Source: Chytridium lagenaria
Lineage: Eukaryota > Chytridiomycota > Chytridiomycetes > Chytridiales > Chytridiaceae
Direction: 5' to 3'
DNA: 64,000 nucleotides
Assembly (NCBI GenBank): GCA_025449115.1
Contig: JAHLKC010000029.1
Location: 1-64,000 of the forward strand
Part shown: positions 1 through 9,170 of the stretch, in pieces
Position numbering within the stretch: the stretch's first letter is position 1
Layout: every line of letters begins with the position of its first letter
Made by a program: the position numbers and the translations under genes
The notes under the pieces: generated by a model
What the model was told of the DNA's origin: nothing
Databases searched by the model: none
What the model saw: the letters and a program-made list of their open reading frames with translations, nothing else

Positions 1-269
1 TCACCGGGTGCAGCTAAGAGAACTCCCCATTGGCCCTTCCTGCCTGTGGCGGCTCCATCGACGTGTCGAGGTCGTGGTGGGGCCGTACCGTTAATGAGAA
101 CGCGGCGGATAGGGATGCCGTCAGTGGGGGATAGCCAGGTTTCTGCTACGGCGATGAGGTCAAGATCTAAAGAAAGGCAAGTGTCAGTAAGTAAATCGGC
201 TTTTCCACTTAATCCTTGTGCATTCCAGAATCCCATCCTCAAAATATGCTGTTCGTTGTCTTCAGGCAT
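1..269 (-). CDS. LINE ORF2, N-terminal AP endonuclease domain (partial)
   Basis: The frame opens with ATG at 269-267 and stays open to the window edge, giving at least 89 codons. Residues 12-20 read MGFWNAQGL, the usual first strand of exonuclease-endonuclease-phosphatase domains in LINEs, including the catalytic-loop Asn. A second signature, LDLIAVAETWL, contains the catalytic Glu, and GVLLAAPG follows near the edge. In this family the enzyme nicks target DNA to prime reverse transcription. The start codon overlaps the ORF1 stop as TAATG, which supports coupled translation. No break is seen in this stretch. The rest of ORF2 is outside the window. Confidence 0.85.
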   Translation of the reverse strand, partial: MPEDNEQHILRMGFWNAQGLSGKADLLTDTCLSLDLDLIAVAETWLSPTDGIPIRRVLINGTAPPRPRHVDGAATGRKGQWGVLLAAPG

Positions 270-271
270 TA
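267..271 (-). promoter_or_regulatory. TAATG stop-start overlap between LINE ORF1 and ORF2
   Basis: On the minus strand the ORF1 stop TAA (271-269) shares its last base with the ORF2 start ATG (269-267). The same UAAUG arrangement is known from SART1-type LINEs, where it drives termination-reinitiation. Its role here is inferred by analogy. Confidence 0.7.
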
Positions 272-2290
272 ACACGTGATTAATGTCTGAGTCACTTCTG
301 TCTCCATTACATCATCATCTTCGTTTTCCAGGGTTTGAAAGCGGTTAGAGGAGGTTGGTGCGGCTGTTGGTGTATCGTCGGCGGCTCTTTTCTTCAGGAT
401 ACTGCGAGGTACTGCAACTGGACGATGCTGGGCTGTAGTGGAGGTGGGTCCATCGAAGACTCTACTGGCATCCCTCTGAGCTCTTTCATCAGCAAAGATC
501 TGCGCTTGTGCACGTATCTCATGTGCCATATCGTCATCAATACCATCAAGGCATGCGGCTTTAATCTGTTGACCCCCGCGAGCATAGAGGCCTCCAAGGC
601 GTCTGATACAATTGCGGCGCCCTTCCATCTCTCGTTCTTCTTTAGATTTGTTGTTCGAACCACAAGCTCTGGGACCTCCAATGGATTGAAAGCTGGAAGG
701 AAGACACCCTTATCGGTAAGTCGGCTTTGAATGAATGCGGCCTTGGAGGAGTCGCAGAGAAGATGAACGACGGATTTACCGATAAAGGACATATCCAGTA
801 TGCCAGAGCTGATGCCGAGGGTGAGGAGAGCGTTGCGGATGATGGTGTAGCGGAGGGGTCCAGGTTCGGCGAAGCCTCTCATATATAGTTGGTGATCCCA
901 GGACTGTACTTCTTGGGTAGGTGCTTCGAAACACCATACGGGCGGCGTGTTCTGGGGTGGCGTCTCCTCTAGCTATTTGTCGGGCAGCGGCGGCAAAACT
1001 GATTGGCCAGGTGTTGGTCGAGGTTTGTTAACGTCAAAATGTTCTGAGAAGGTCTTGGGGAGTATACGGCGAGGAGCAGGTGATTGGAGGAAACTTGAGT
1101 AAGCCCCGCGTTTTCATAGCATTAGGAGTTCGTTAACGACGGTCTTGGTTAGGTCGGCTTTGAATGCGGCAAGTTTAGTAGCAGGAATGGATTCGAAGAC
1201 CTCGCCATCTTCTTCCTCCATGTCGATCTCAGCATTAATAGGTTCGGCTGGGATGGATGGCTTGATGGGAGCAGCGGCTGGAATGGGCGAGGGATCAGTA
1301 AGACGGCGAATCTCGGCTTCTTTGGCATCTAAACGTTGTTGCAGGAGAGCATTGTCGTTACGGATCCTTTGATTTCATCCAGGAGGCTGTCAAGACGATT
1401 GCTCATGCGAGAAACTTGTTCGAGGAGGTGGGACTGGTCGATGTGGGAGGATGGAGTGGATGTGGACAAGGATGAGGAAGTTACGGTTTTCTTGGATGAG
1501 GAAGACATTGTTTGTAATGTGTCTAGGGTGCTTGGGGTTGTCAATCGGTCACGTGATCGGTTGTAAGAAAATTCCGAGAATCGATTCTGTAAGGGGGATG
1601 GTTGTGAGGTGAGAGATTGGGTGTCGGAGGTGAGCGAAGAGGGGAGGTTGGAGTGTTGGTGGAGTGTGCTGGGAAGAGTAGAGGGATCGGTGTAGAGGGA
1701 GTCAGGGTTGGAGGGGTGATCGGTGGGATTATGGGATGTTGGGATGGTTGTGGCAGGTGATGGTGAGAAGTGGGAGAGGATGGATGGGATGGTGTTGGAT
1801 GAGAGAGGGGCTATGGTGCGTTTGGGTGTGTTGGAGGTTCGTGTTTTAGGTTGTCGTAAAGCGGCGGCTTCAGATCGGGTAAGCACTTCAAGCTGTTGGT
1901 GTGCAGAAGCGATCTGTTGGCCGATATCAAGATAGTCCGAGTCTTGCTGTTGTAGTAGGATGTTAACGAGTCGTCCAGAGTGGCCGCAAGGGGTTCCGGT
2001 AAGGCTACCGTCACAGCGGATGGAGAAGCGGCGGGTTCCTGTTGCAGATGGACTACCAGAAGGACCTTTATTGGTCCACTTTACTCCAGATTGATGACAG
2101 ATAGGGCAGATCAGCCGATCCTTGTCCAAATGCTTCCAGCTTTCTCTCTCAAGAAGCTGGAGACGTTGGCAGCGTGTAAAGGAGGAGTGAGCGGTGTTTC
2201 AGGTGTCTGGGTGGGTGCGATGGGTGTTTGGGTCTTCAACGATGGTTTTGTTTTCAAGTCTTTAGGCACTTTGGATGTTTTTTGTGCGAA
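269..2290 (-). pseudogene. LINE ORF1, copy A (frame-broken)
   Basis: Three segments of one protein can be followed. The first (about 2190-1329) has CPICHQ and later CDGS-PCGHSG, a C2-type zinc ribbon, then DIGQQIASAHQQL and a long Ser/Thr/Pro-rich linker. The second (about 1010-880) resembles copy B around its AARIVFRHTYP motif. The third (882-269) holds the conserved core LGISSGILDMSFIGKSVVHLL, comparable with LINE ORF1 proteins of other basal fungi that bind the element RNA. The frame before the zinc ribbon contains a TGA, the downstream joins shift frame, and the first in-frame codon at 2129 is TTG, so no intact reading frame exists. The terminal 119 codons run cleanly into the TAATG junction. 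Confidence 0.7.
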
Positions 2291-2299
2291 AAAGATTTT

Positions 2300-2311
2300 C
2301 CCTAACCCTAA
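2300..2311 (-). repeat. two telomeric TTAGGG units at the 5' end of LINE copy A
   Basis: The minus strand reads TTAGGGTTAGGG followed by AAAA. Copy B has the same 12 bases in the same place while the outer flanks differ. Confidence 0.8.
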
Positions 2312-2574
2312 GCGTAACAATAATATTTATTCCTGACCCGCATTCCCGCATTCAGAGACTCTCGTCTAAGGCTGGCGCTAAGGTGGACAACCGTGACTTA
2401 CAAGATTTCGATGGGGGGGGTGAGATAGAAATATACGGTACATAAGCGGATGAGTAATGAGTAAAAAGAGAAAAGGAAAAGAAAATCGTAAAAGTGAAAC
2501 ATCCGTAAAGTAAGTATCATGAAAAAGGAAAGGTACAAGGAAGAAGAAAAGGAACGAGGGGAAAACAATTATGC

Positions 2575-4543
2575 CTAGGTGTCAGCCATGGCTAAGTCGG
2601 GAGCAGGAGTCGGTGGAATAGGTTTGGTGACAGAGGGATTAAAGATGGAGGCGATACGGAAGGTTGCGGCGAGTTGAGAGGCTTCAGTGATGACATCGGC
2701 GGGGAAAGAACGAGTAATGGCGTCAGTTTTGATGCTGCCGGATCGGGAGAGAAGGATAGCAAGGCGACGAATACAGTTGGTGCGAGCCAGGGCGATTTGA
2801 GAGGAGGATGGACGAGCGCCGCCATCGCCGTTGTACCTATGAGCAGGGACTGCGAGAGGATCAAAGTTTTCAAGAAGGAGACCATGGCGACGAAGAGTTG
2901 CTGTGATGGTGGGAAGTTCGGCGGGGTCGACGAGAATGTGAATGACGGATGAGCCAACGAAGCTCATATCGATGACGCCAGAGGAGATGCCGAGGGTACG
3001 AAGAGCTTCACGAACAATCACGAATCGTTGACGCTTGATGGTACCTTTAGGGCATGAGCCCTTAAAGTAAACGTTCTCAAGGCGTTCAATTTGACGAGTT
3101 GGGTAGGTATGGCGAAAAACAATGCGTGCGGCATCTTCAGGCGAGGCGTCGTGACGAGAGATGGATCGGGCTGCTTGAGCGTAGCTGCGGGGTGGTGGGG
3201 GGTCTGTGGAAGTGGAGGCGTTGGCAGGGAGTGGGAAGGTGCGGCGTGATGAAAAATCATTAACTGGGCGAGAGGAGAGGGCTGGAGAACCTTTCTCGAG
3301 GATGCCAGCCTCCCTCAAGGCAAGCATGACATCCTGGAGAAGAGATTTCCTGAAGGATTGAGGGTCAAACGAGGAAGGTGGAGAGGAAGAGGAGTCCAGA
3401 GTAGCGTGGGTGGGAGGAGTGGAGGTGGCGGCGGCAAGAGCAGCTTCAAGGTGAGCAATACGGGCATCTCGTTCTTCTAAGGCAATTCTCAGCGTAGAGG
3501 TTGTCGGCATCAGTAGAGGAGGTTGCGGCAGAAGGAGAGGGCTGTGCGGCGAGAGCAGCTTCCAGGCGGGCTTGAACGGCATCAGCTTCAGTGAGACGGG
3601 CAAGGAGAGAGTTTCGTTCAGCAATCATTGAGTGGGCTTTGTCGAGGGTGGAGGTCATTTTCTTCAGTTGTTGGTCATAGTCGGCGATGATGGCGCGTAA
3701 TTCCTCTTCAGTACGAGCGGTGGATGAGGGTGGGTGGACCATATCTTCCCAGTGGTCAAGGATGGGTGATGGTGGAGGTGGTGTGGATGGGTGAGGTGCG
3801 GGGGAGACCCCGTAAACAAAAAGGAAAAATTCGGATTGTCAGATGGGGGTGTGAAAAAAAAGTTGGATCAGAAGTGCTTGGATCAAGAGATGGTGAGCTA
3901 GGGAGGGGAGTAGGATCAGAACGAGAAGGGAAGAAGGAGGAGATAGGGCGAGTTTGCTGGGTGTCAGAGGAAGAAGGGTTCAAGTCCTTTCTTGCCTTAG
4001 AACGAGAGATGGAGGTGGATGGAGGAGAGTCAGCGAGTTTTCGTTTGCTGGCCTGTGAGCGATCCAGGGTGGTGGGAGGTTGAGGTGATGGGTTGGGAGG
4101 TTGTTTAGGTTGCCGTAGGAGGAGGATTCGGAACGAGACAGGGTGGATAGCTGCTGATGGGCTGATGCAAGTTGTTGGCCAATATCCAAGAAATCCGAGT
4201 CTTTCTGCTTGTTCAGGATGGTGGTGAGTCTGCCAGAGTGGCCACAGGGCCTGCTAGGGGTGCCGTCGCAACGAATGGAGAGCCGACGAGTCCCTGTAGC
4301 AGAGTAGCTGCCTGTGGGCCCTTTGTTGGTCCAGTGAACTCCTTTTTGATGACAGATAGGGCAAATGAGGCGAGTTTTGTCGAGATTCTTCCAGGTTTCT
4401 TTCTCCAGGTGCTGGAAACGAGCAGCATCAACGAGGGTGGAGGAGGTGAGGTGATCAGGGGTGGGGATGAGGTCGGGGATGGTGAGATCTTGGGAGATGA
4501 TGGTGTTTTGAGATCTTTTGGCACTGTTGATGATTTTTGGCAA
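2575..4543 (-). pseudogene. LINE ORF1, copy B (frame-shifted)
   Basis: The N-terminal part (4543-3980) carries a zinc ribbon CPICHQKG..CDGTPSRPCGH, followed by DIGQQLASAHQQL, the same as copy A. A shift near 3980 leads through a Ser/Pro-rich linker to a coiled-coil segment (about 3740-3440, EELRAIIADYDQQLKKM). A 300-codon C-terminal frame then ends at 2575. The core IVREALRTLGISSGVIDM with FVGSSVIHILVDP is the most conserved block between copies. No ATG precedes the zinc ribbon in frame; the frame entry at 4543 is TTG. Function in the family is RNA binding in the retrotransposition particle. Confidence 0.7.
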
Positions 4544-4557
4544 AAGAGTTTTTTTTT

Positions 4558-4569
4558 CCCTAACCCTAA
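4558..4569 (-). repeat. two telomeric TTAGGG units at the 5' end of LINE copy B
   Basis: Identical in length and position to the motif at 2300-2311, and followed by a nine-base A-run on the minus strand. Confidence 0.8.
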
Positions 4570-4576
4570 GTTGCTA

Positions 4577-4957
4577 CAAAGTATCACAAAGTTCTGACCA
4601 TTCATTCTCACTCAAAATCACCTCAACATTCCCGCATTTATGTATACCATCCCGATTCCTAAGTACTCTGGCACGCGGGGAGGTGGAACCTTAATAGAGT
4701 CACTTTGTACCACCCTACTCTAAGTGGCGCATATCGTTCCTGGTATTGATATCTATGCTTGTGCAAAGTATCAGCAAATTCTGACCATTTGTTTCCATGT
4801 TATACAGACTTAAAGTTTGAAATCTCCCGATTTTTTCGGCAAATCCGCCAATCATATAGTAAACATAAATTCCATGCTACCCATTTGAGTCATACAATAT
4901 ATATTGAACACTGTTTCTGGCATCTCTGCAAAATTTGAGCAAGATCTGACCATTAGA
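4577..4957 (+). repeat. degenerate satellite with a TCTGACCATT motif about every 175 bp
   Basis: A block of the form CAAAGTATCA-(2-4 nt)-AA-TTCTGACCATT occurs near 4577, 4755 and 4928, a spacing of about 175-180 bp. CCCGATT follows at similar distances after the first two. A further relative lies near 6782. No open frame of note. Confidence 0.5.
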
Positions 4958-5152
4958 TCTTGCCCCAGGACGGCGACAAGTCTACTAATTATTACTTATA
5001 AAAATTTGAAACTTCCGACGCTTGTACGTCGCTCAATTTTGACAATTTGATTGAGGGTTAAACCGGTTTCGAGATCGTCGCAACAAGGGCTACATTGCAT
5101 ATTATGTCAAGTCACACAAAAAAATCGATAACCCTGTGGGGACCCCCATGTA
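4826..5152 (+). repeat. subtelomeric repeat R1, copy 1
   Basis: About 325 bp, closely matching 6680-7003 with only scattered differences. It runs from the ATCCGCCAA(A/T)CATATAGTAAACA block to CCCTGTGGGGA-CCCATGTA. No protein was recognised in any frame. Confidence 0.8.
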
Positions 5153-5324
5153 CCCCTAAATCTGAGCATGATGATTTATCCGGCCGTTTTTTCGGAATTT
5201 ACGTTCAAGTCACCGACTGATATAGGATTCACACTTCGGAAGGCCAATGTCATTGAAAACATAATTAATAAGGTGGTACAACAGATTATCGAAACGCTCA
5301 GAAATGCTGTTATCTATAGCTGTG

Positions 5325-5538
5325 CAACATTTGAACAGGATTTATCCGGCCGTTTTTGCGTTACATTGGATTAAAGTCGACTAATTATTAATTAATAAAT
5401 TTTTTGAACTTTGAATGCTCATACGGCAGTCAATTTTGCAAATTTCGACCGGGTAAAAAGCATTCCAGCATCGTGACGGTATGTACGACGTTTCATACTA
5501 AGTCACCAAAAAAAAACCCCTCGGGGACCCCTATGTAG
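5325..5538 (+). repeat. subtelomeric repeat R1, diverged copy
   Basis: Shares the order of R1 landmarks (ACTAATTATTA, a TGAACTTT/TGAAACTT block, GTCACAC/GTCACC, then CGGGGACCCCTATGTA) but at much lower identity. It ends immediately before the interstitial telomeric tract. Confidence 0.55.
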
Positions 5539-5539
5539 G

Positions 5540-5587
5540 CCTAACCCTAACCCTACATAACCCTATCCCTAACCCTAACCCTAACCC
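5540..5587 (+). repeat. interstitial telomeric tract (CCCTAA)n
   Basis: About 48 bp of CCCTAA units with two imperfect ones (CCCTACATAA, CCCTATCC). The C-rich strand runs left to right, the orientation expected for a left chromosome end. Unique-looking sequence on both sides makes it internal. Confidence 0.85.
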
Positions 5588-6400
5588 TTTGTCATTGCAC
5601 CTTTATTTTTTATACATTGTTTTTTATCTTTTATACATTGTTTTTAACAGCGAGTGACTTTGGACGAGACAGGGCTGTCTCGTCAAAAGCTCGCTCACAT
5701 TTTATTCTCTATTTCATGTTTGTAATATCATATTCATTATATTTCTTATGACTTATTAATATTCTTTTACAATGTGACATCTTTTATATATAATAAAATA
5801 CTTTATAATTATTGTCTCTCTTTTTTCTTATCGCTGTCGACTCTTCCTATTTTGTAATTCAGTTGTTCGTAAAATTCATCGTATTTCTCATATATTCAGT
5901 CGTTTGATTGTTCATTACAATAAAATACATAACCTTCTAACCCACAGGCCCTTATAAACAAACAATTCAAGTGTTTCATCTTTTCATCAAACATCATTAA
6001 TGGAAAGACAACCATTTTTCATTTAAGTTGCAGGTCCCATTTCCCTTTCAATTACATCGCTTTTCCTCACACTGCAACTACACAGCAAAACCCATAATGA
6101 ATAACTCAAATCACTTTGAGTCCTCCTCTGTACACTTGTCTTTAACTGAAGGCTTTGAACGGACAGTGGTAAAGCCCTTCTTCAAGAATTGTATAAGTTA
6201 TTTGTCATGATGAGTTTCCAAGACCCTGCCACCTCTGACTCAAATTCCTTGAAAAAGCTTTTTGAACCAACGCAAAGCATCCAAAATTGTTAAATCCCAC
6301 TACGGCGCTAGTTCTGGGGAAGCTGATATTGTTCTATATTGCAAAAAGCCCACATAGCCATACCACCCAGTCATGACGACTACTTCACCACTCTAATTAG
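5588..6400. other. AT-rich spacer, no gene seen
   Basis: Strongly AT-rich sequence with short open frames only. Nothing resembling a known protein, RNA gene or splice-linked exon series was found. Confidence 0.6.
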
Positions 6401-6677
6401 AGCAGGAAGAGGTTTAAGCCCTCTACTGTTCAGTTCCTGTCGTCTGCAGCATGACCACCTTCTCAATCCTGTTTGAGTTATTGCTTCAGTAGGCGTTCGA
6501 ACCCCCTATGCGGCATTATACCTCTATTAAAAAGGTGTTGCAAGATGTTAGTGACCTCAATAAAAAGCATTTGTGGAGAAAGATAGTTTTAAAGATGAAG
6601 ATGATATTATTTAGGGTTAAAATCATTGACTCTATAGATAAATGGCAAACCCTCCAACCATAATGGCCGTATAAATG
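6401..6677 (+). repeat. subtelomeric repeat R2, copy 1
   Basis: About 275 bp matching 7683-7964. It contains a Pol III B-box-like stretch GTTCGAACCCC and ends at CCATAATGGCCGTATAAA. A vestigial frame around AAGATAGTTT resembles the one in the other copies but is broken. Confidence 0.7.
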
Positions 6678-6679
6678 TC

Positions 6680-7003
6680 CCAATTTTGACGGATAATCCG
6701 CCAAACATATAGTAAACAAAATTCCATGCTACCCATTTGAGTCATACAATATATATTTGACACTGTTTCTGACATCTCTGCAAAGTTTGAGCAAGATCTG
6801 ACCATTAGATCTTGCCGCAGGACGGCGACAAGTCTACTAATTATTACTTATAAATATTTGAAACTTCCGACGCTTGTACGTCGCTCAATTCTGACAATTT
6901 GATTGTGGGTAAAACCGGTTTCGAGATTGTTGCAACAGGGCTACATTTCATATGAAGTCAAGTCACACAATAAAATCGATAACCCTGTGGGGAGCCCCAT
7001 GTA
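6680..7003 (+). repeat. subtelomeric repeat R1, copy 2
   Basis: Near-identical to 4826-5152. It lies directly between a full and a partial R2, so R1 and R2 form a composite array here. Confidence 0.8.
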
Positions 7004-7004
7004 T

Positions 7005-7156
7005 TTTATGAAAGAAGGTGTTGACAAGATGTTACTGATCTCAATTAATGCATTTGTCGAGAAAGATAGTTTAATAAATGAAGATGGTATTATTTATATT
7101 AAAAAACTTAACTCTATAAACAAATGGCATAACCCTCCAACCATAATGCCTGTATA
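7005..7156 (+). repeat. subtelomeric repeat R2, 3' half only
   Basis: Corresponds to the second half of R2, ending CCATAATGCCTGTATAA. It encodes an open stretch (VDKMLLISINAFVEKDS and onward) similar to that of the 7683-7964 copy, suggesting R2 descends from something that once coded for protein. Confidence 0.6.
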
Positions 7157-7682
7157 ACCTGATTCCTGGAGCGACCGTTTCGTTGACGGGGCAAGGATTA
7201 GAGTTCTTTGTGTTGGCTTGGATCGTTGACCCGGTGAGGTTCCTGGAAATTGCCATTGTCTTCGCTTTCGGAGATTTTTTCAGTATCATTCAAAGAGAAA
7301 AAGAGATATTGATGACGGAACAATTAGAAATTGAATGATCAAAGCTCATAAGACAAAATTAAATGAGCTTTGATTACCTGTGTTCTGGCCATCAAACCAC
7401 TGGTGTCCTAGACAGGTTAATGTTCTTTGATCTGTTTGAATCGGTTAGATAACAATACAAACAAGATCATGTTAACCATGGCTACCACACGCTACAAATA
7501 CTGTGTCCTTGCAATGAAGACGTGTCAAACCATGAAAAAGACTATCAAATGAGTTACGTCCTAAGAGTCCCAGAGTACTGATATCAACTCAACAGAATTG
7601 TCACCTTGACGCAGACGTTTTGAAGTGGACGATCTTACCTTTCTGCGCCAACCGGACCATTTGTTGTCTGATTGCCCAGTCA

Positions 7683-7964
7683 TCTGGTTCAGAAGAGGCT
7701 TATACCTCTACTGTTCAATTACCATCCTCTGCGGCATGACCACCCTTCTCAGTCCTGTTTGAGTTATTGCTTCAGTAGGGTTTCAAACCCTCTCTGCAGC
7801 ATTGTATATACGTCTAGACATCAAAGAAGATGTTGATGAGATGTTACTGACCTCAATAAAAGCTTTGTTGAGAAAAGATAGTTTCATGAATGAAGATGAT
7901 ATTGTTTATGTTAAAATCAGTCTCTATAAACAGATAGCACCCTCCAACCATAATGCCCGTATAA
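7683..7964 (+). repeat. subtelomeric repeat R2, copy 2
   Basis: Full-length relative of 6401-6677. It carries the best-preserved vestigial frame (KEDVDEMLLTSIKALLRKDS). No family was recognised. Confidence 0.7.
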
Positions 7965-8997
7965 AAGTAAAATACATGAGACTGTGGCTCTGTATTAATT
8001 ACATTAGAACATTTAAAATATGACGATATTACGCCACATTATCTGGTGCCATTGCTTCTGCTTTTATATGTTGATGATAAATCAAACGCTCCATCTTTCT
8101 AAACCGTCTGGTAAACTTAATGTCTGGTAAACTATTTAAGATGACAGATTAAGCCTTTTCCTCATCAGATGCAGGAGCAAAATATAAATTCATTTACAAT
8201 ATTTTCTTCTCTTAACACTTCTTCTAACCGTTCTCTGATTGTATGTCAAGTTTTCATTCATATCCCCATCATTATCTACCGCTAAAATCACCACGATGAA
8301 GGACGTTGGCATTCTGCAGTGAGCCGGAGCTGCCTGGCCTTCGAAGAACTTCCAATGAGAGGTGAATAACTTGTACTGTTCTAAATGTTCCAAAAATGTT
8401 ATCACATACTCAAATCACTTCTTAAAACTATGGAAGTCTTAACACATACCTGGACCACTGTTGAGATCTTCAAAAAATGATGTTGCTTATAAGTACATGG
8501 AATTTATCAAATGCAAGATCAATATGCTTACCTCATTTTCCAAAGCTAATCACCTCTTTGTTGGCCCTCCAGGGCTATTGTTTAATCGTTTAAGTTCATA
8601 AAATCTTTGCTGACTAAATTAATGCCATTCAATGCTAACGGGAAAGCAGCTTTGACCAGTTGATTTGTCATCTTCAATGCTTTCAATTTCAATTTTAACT
8701 AGCTCTAATGATATACGCTAGTTGAAGAATCAGCTTGTTGGCATTGATGAGTGAGTGACCCATGTGAGCGACTCAGCTCCGGAATCTTTGATATATGACA
8801 ACAAGCCTTGAAGGAAACTTTGAGCACCCATCTGAAGAACTGTCTTCCGACCATAATGTTACCTGGCTATTCAAAATTTTTTCAGGCAGGCAATATGTTT
8901 TTGCACCTGATTTGGCTATTTTAAGCATCATCCTCTTTAAAAAAGAATTCCAATATTTACTTGCATCAAAAAAAATGCTGTTATGAACCTCCACAGT
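7965..8997. other. gene-poor AT-rich spacer
   Basis: Only short overlapping open frames on both strands, without initiation context, splice structure or familiar motifs. I see no gene. Confidence 0.5.
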
Positions 8998-9170
8998 GTA
9001 AGGAATCCTATTGCTTTTCTGCAAAACTTGTACTGGTAGTTAATGTGCAGCTATGCGGGGCACTCTGGCCCGCAAGTGTAGTGCTTGTGCTTATGTCGTG
9101 ATGGGACACCAAAGCAGTAAGGAATCGTATTGCTTTTCTGCAAACTTGTACTGGTAGTTAATGTGCAGCT
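8998..9170 (+). repeat. 55-bp direct duplication
   Basis: The block starting GTAAGGAATC and ending TTAATGTGCAGCT at 8998-9052 recurs at 9117-9170 with two differences, giving a 119-bp period. Confidence 0.8.

Larger units (their letters stand above)
1..2311 (-). mobile_element. LINE (non-LTR retrotransposon) copy A, 3' part cut by window edge
   Basis: Minus-strand element reading from about 2311 down to 1. Its 5' end is two TTAGGG units followed by a short A-run. Then come ORF1 (zinc-ribbon, coiled and C-terminal conserved parts) and the first 89 codons of ORF2 with an AP-type endonuclease fold signature. Reverse transcriptase would lie left of the window. The neighbouring copy at 2336-4569 has the same 5' end and a homologous ORF1, so the two are head-to-tail members of one family. 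ORF1 carries frame breaks. A domain-level assignment to an APE-encoding LINE clade is firm; the clade itself cannot be named without the reverse transcriptase. Confidence 0.85.
2336..4569 (-). mobile_element. LINE copy B, ORF1 only
   Basis: Minus-strand element beginning at 4569 with two TTAGGG units and an A-run. It carries a recognisable ORF1 to 2575 and then only about 240 bp before copy A begins. No endonuclease or reverse transcriptase is present, and the ORF1 stop (TAG, 2577-2575) is not followed by an ATG as in copy A. It is therefore either a 3'-truncated copy or a non-autonomous derivative. The left boundary is placed where copy A's 5' end starts and is approximate. Confidence 0.7.

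Noticed and set aside
6488..6506. tRNA-like B box and T-arm (GTTCGAACCCC) in repeat R2
   Set aside because: One T-stem pair mismatches, no convincing acceptor or anticodon stem can be folded, and the other R2 copy has lost the consensus. At most a SINE-like relic.
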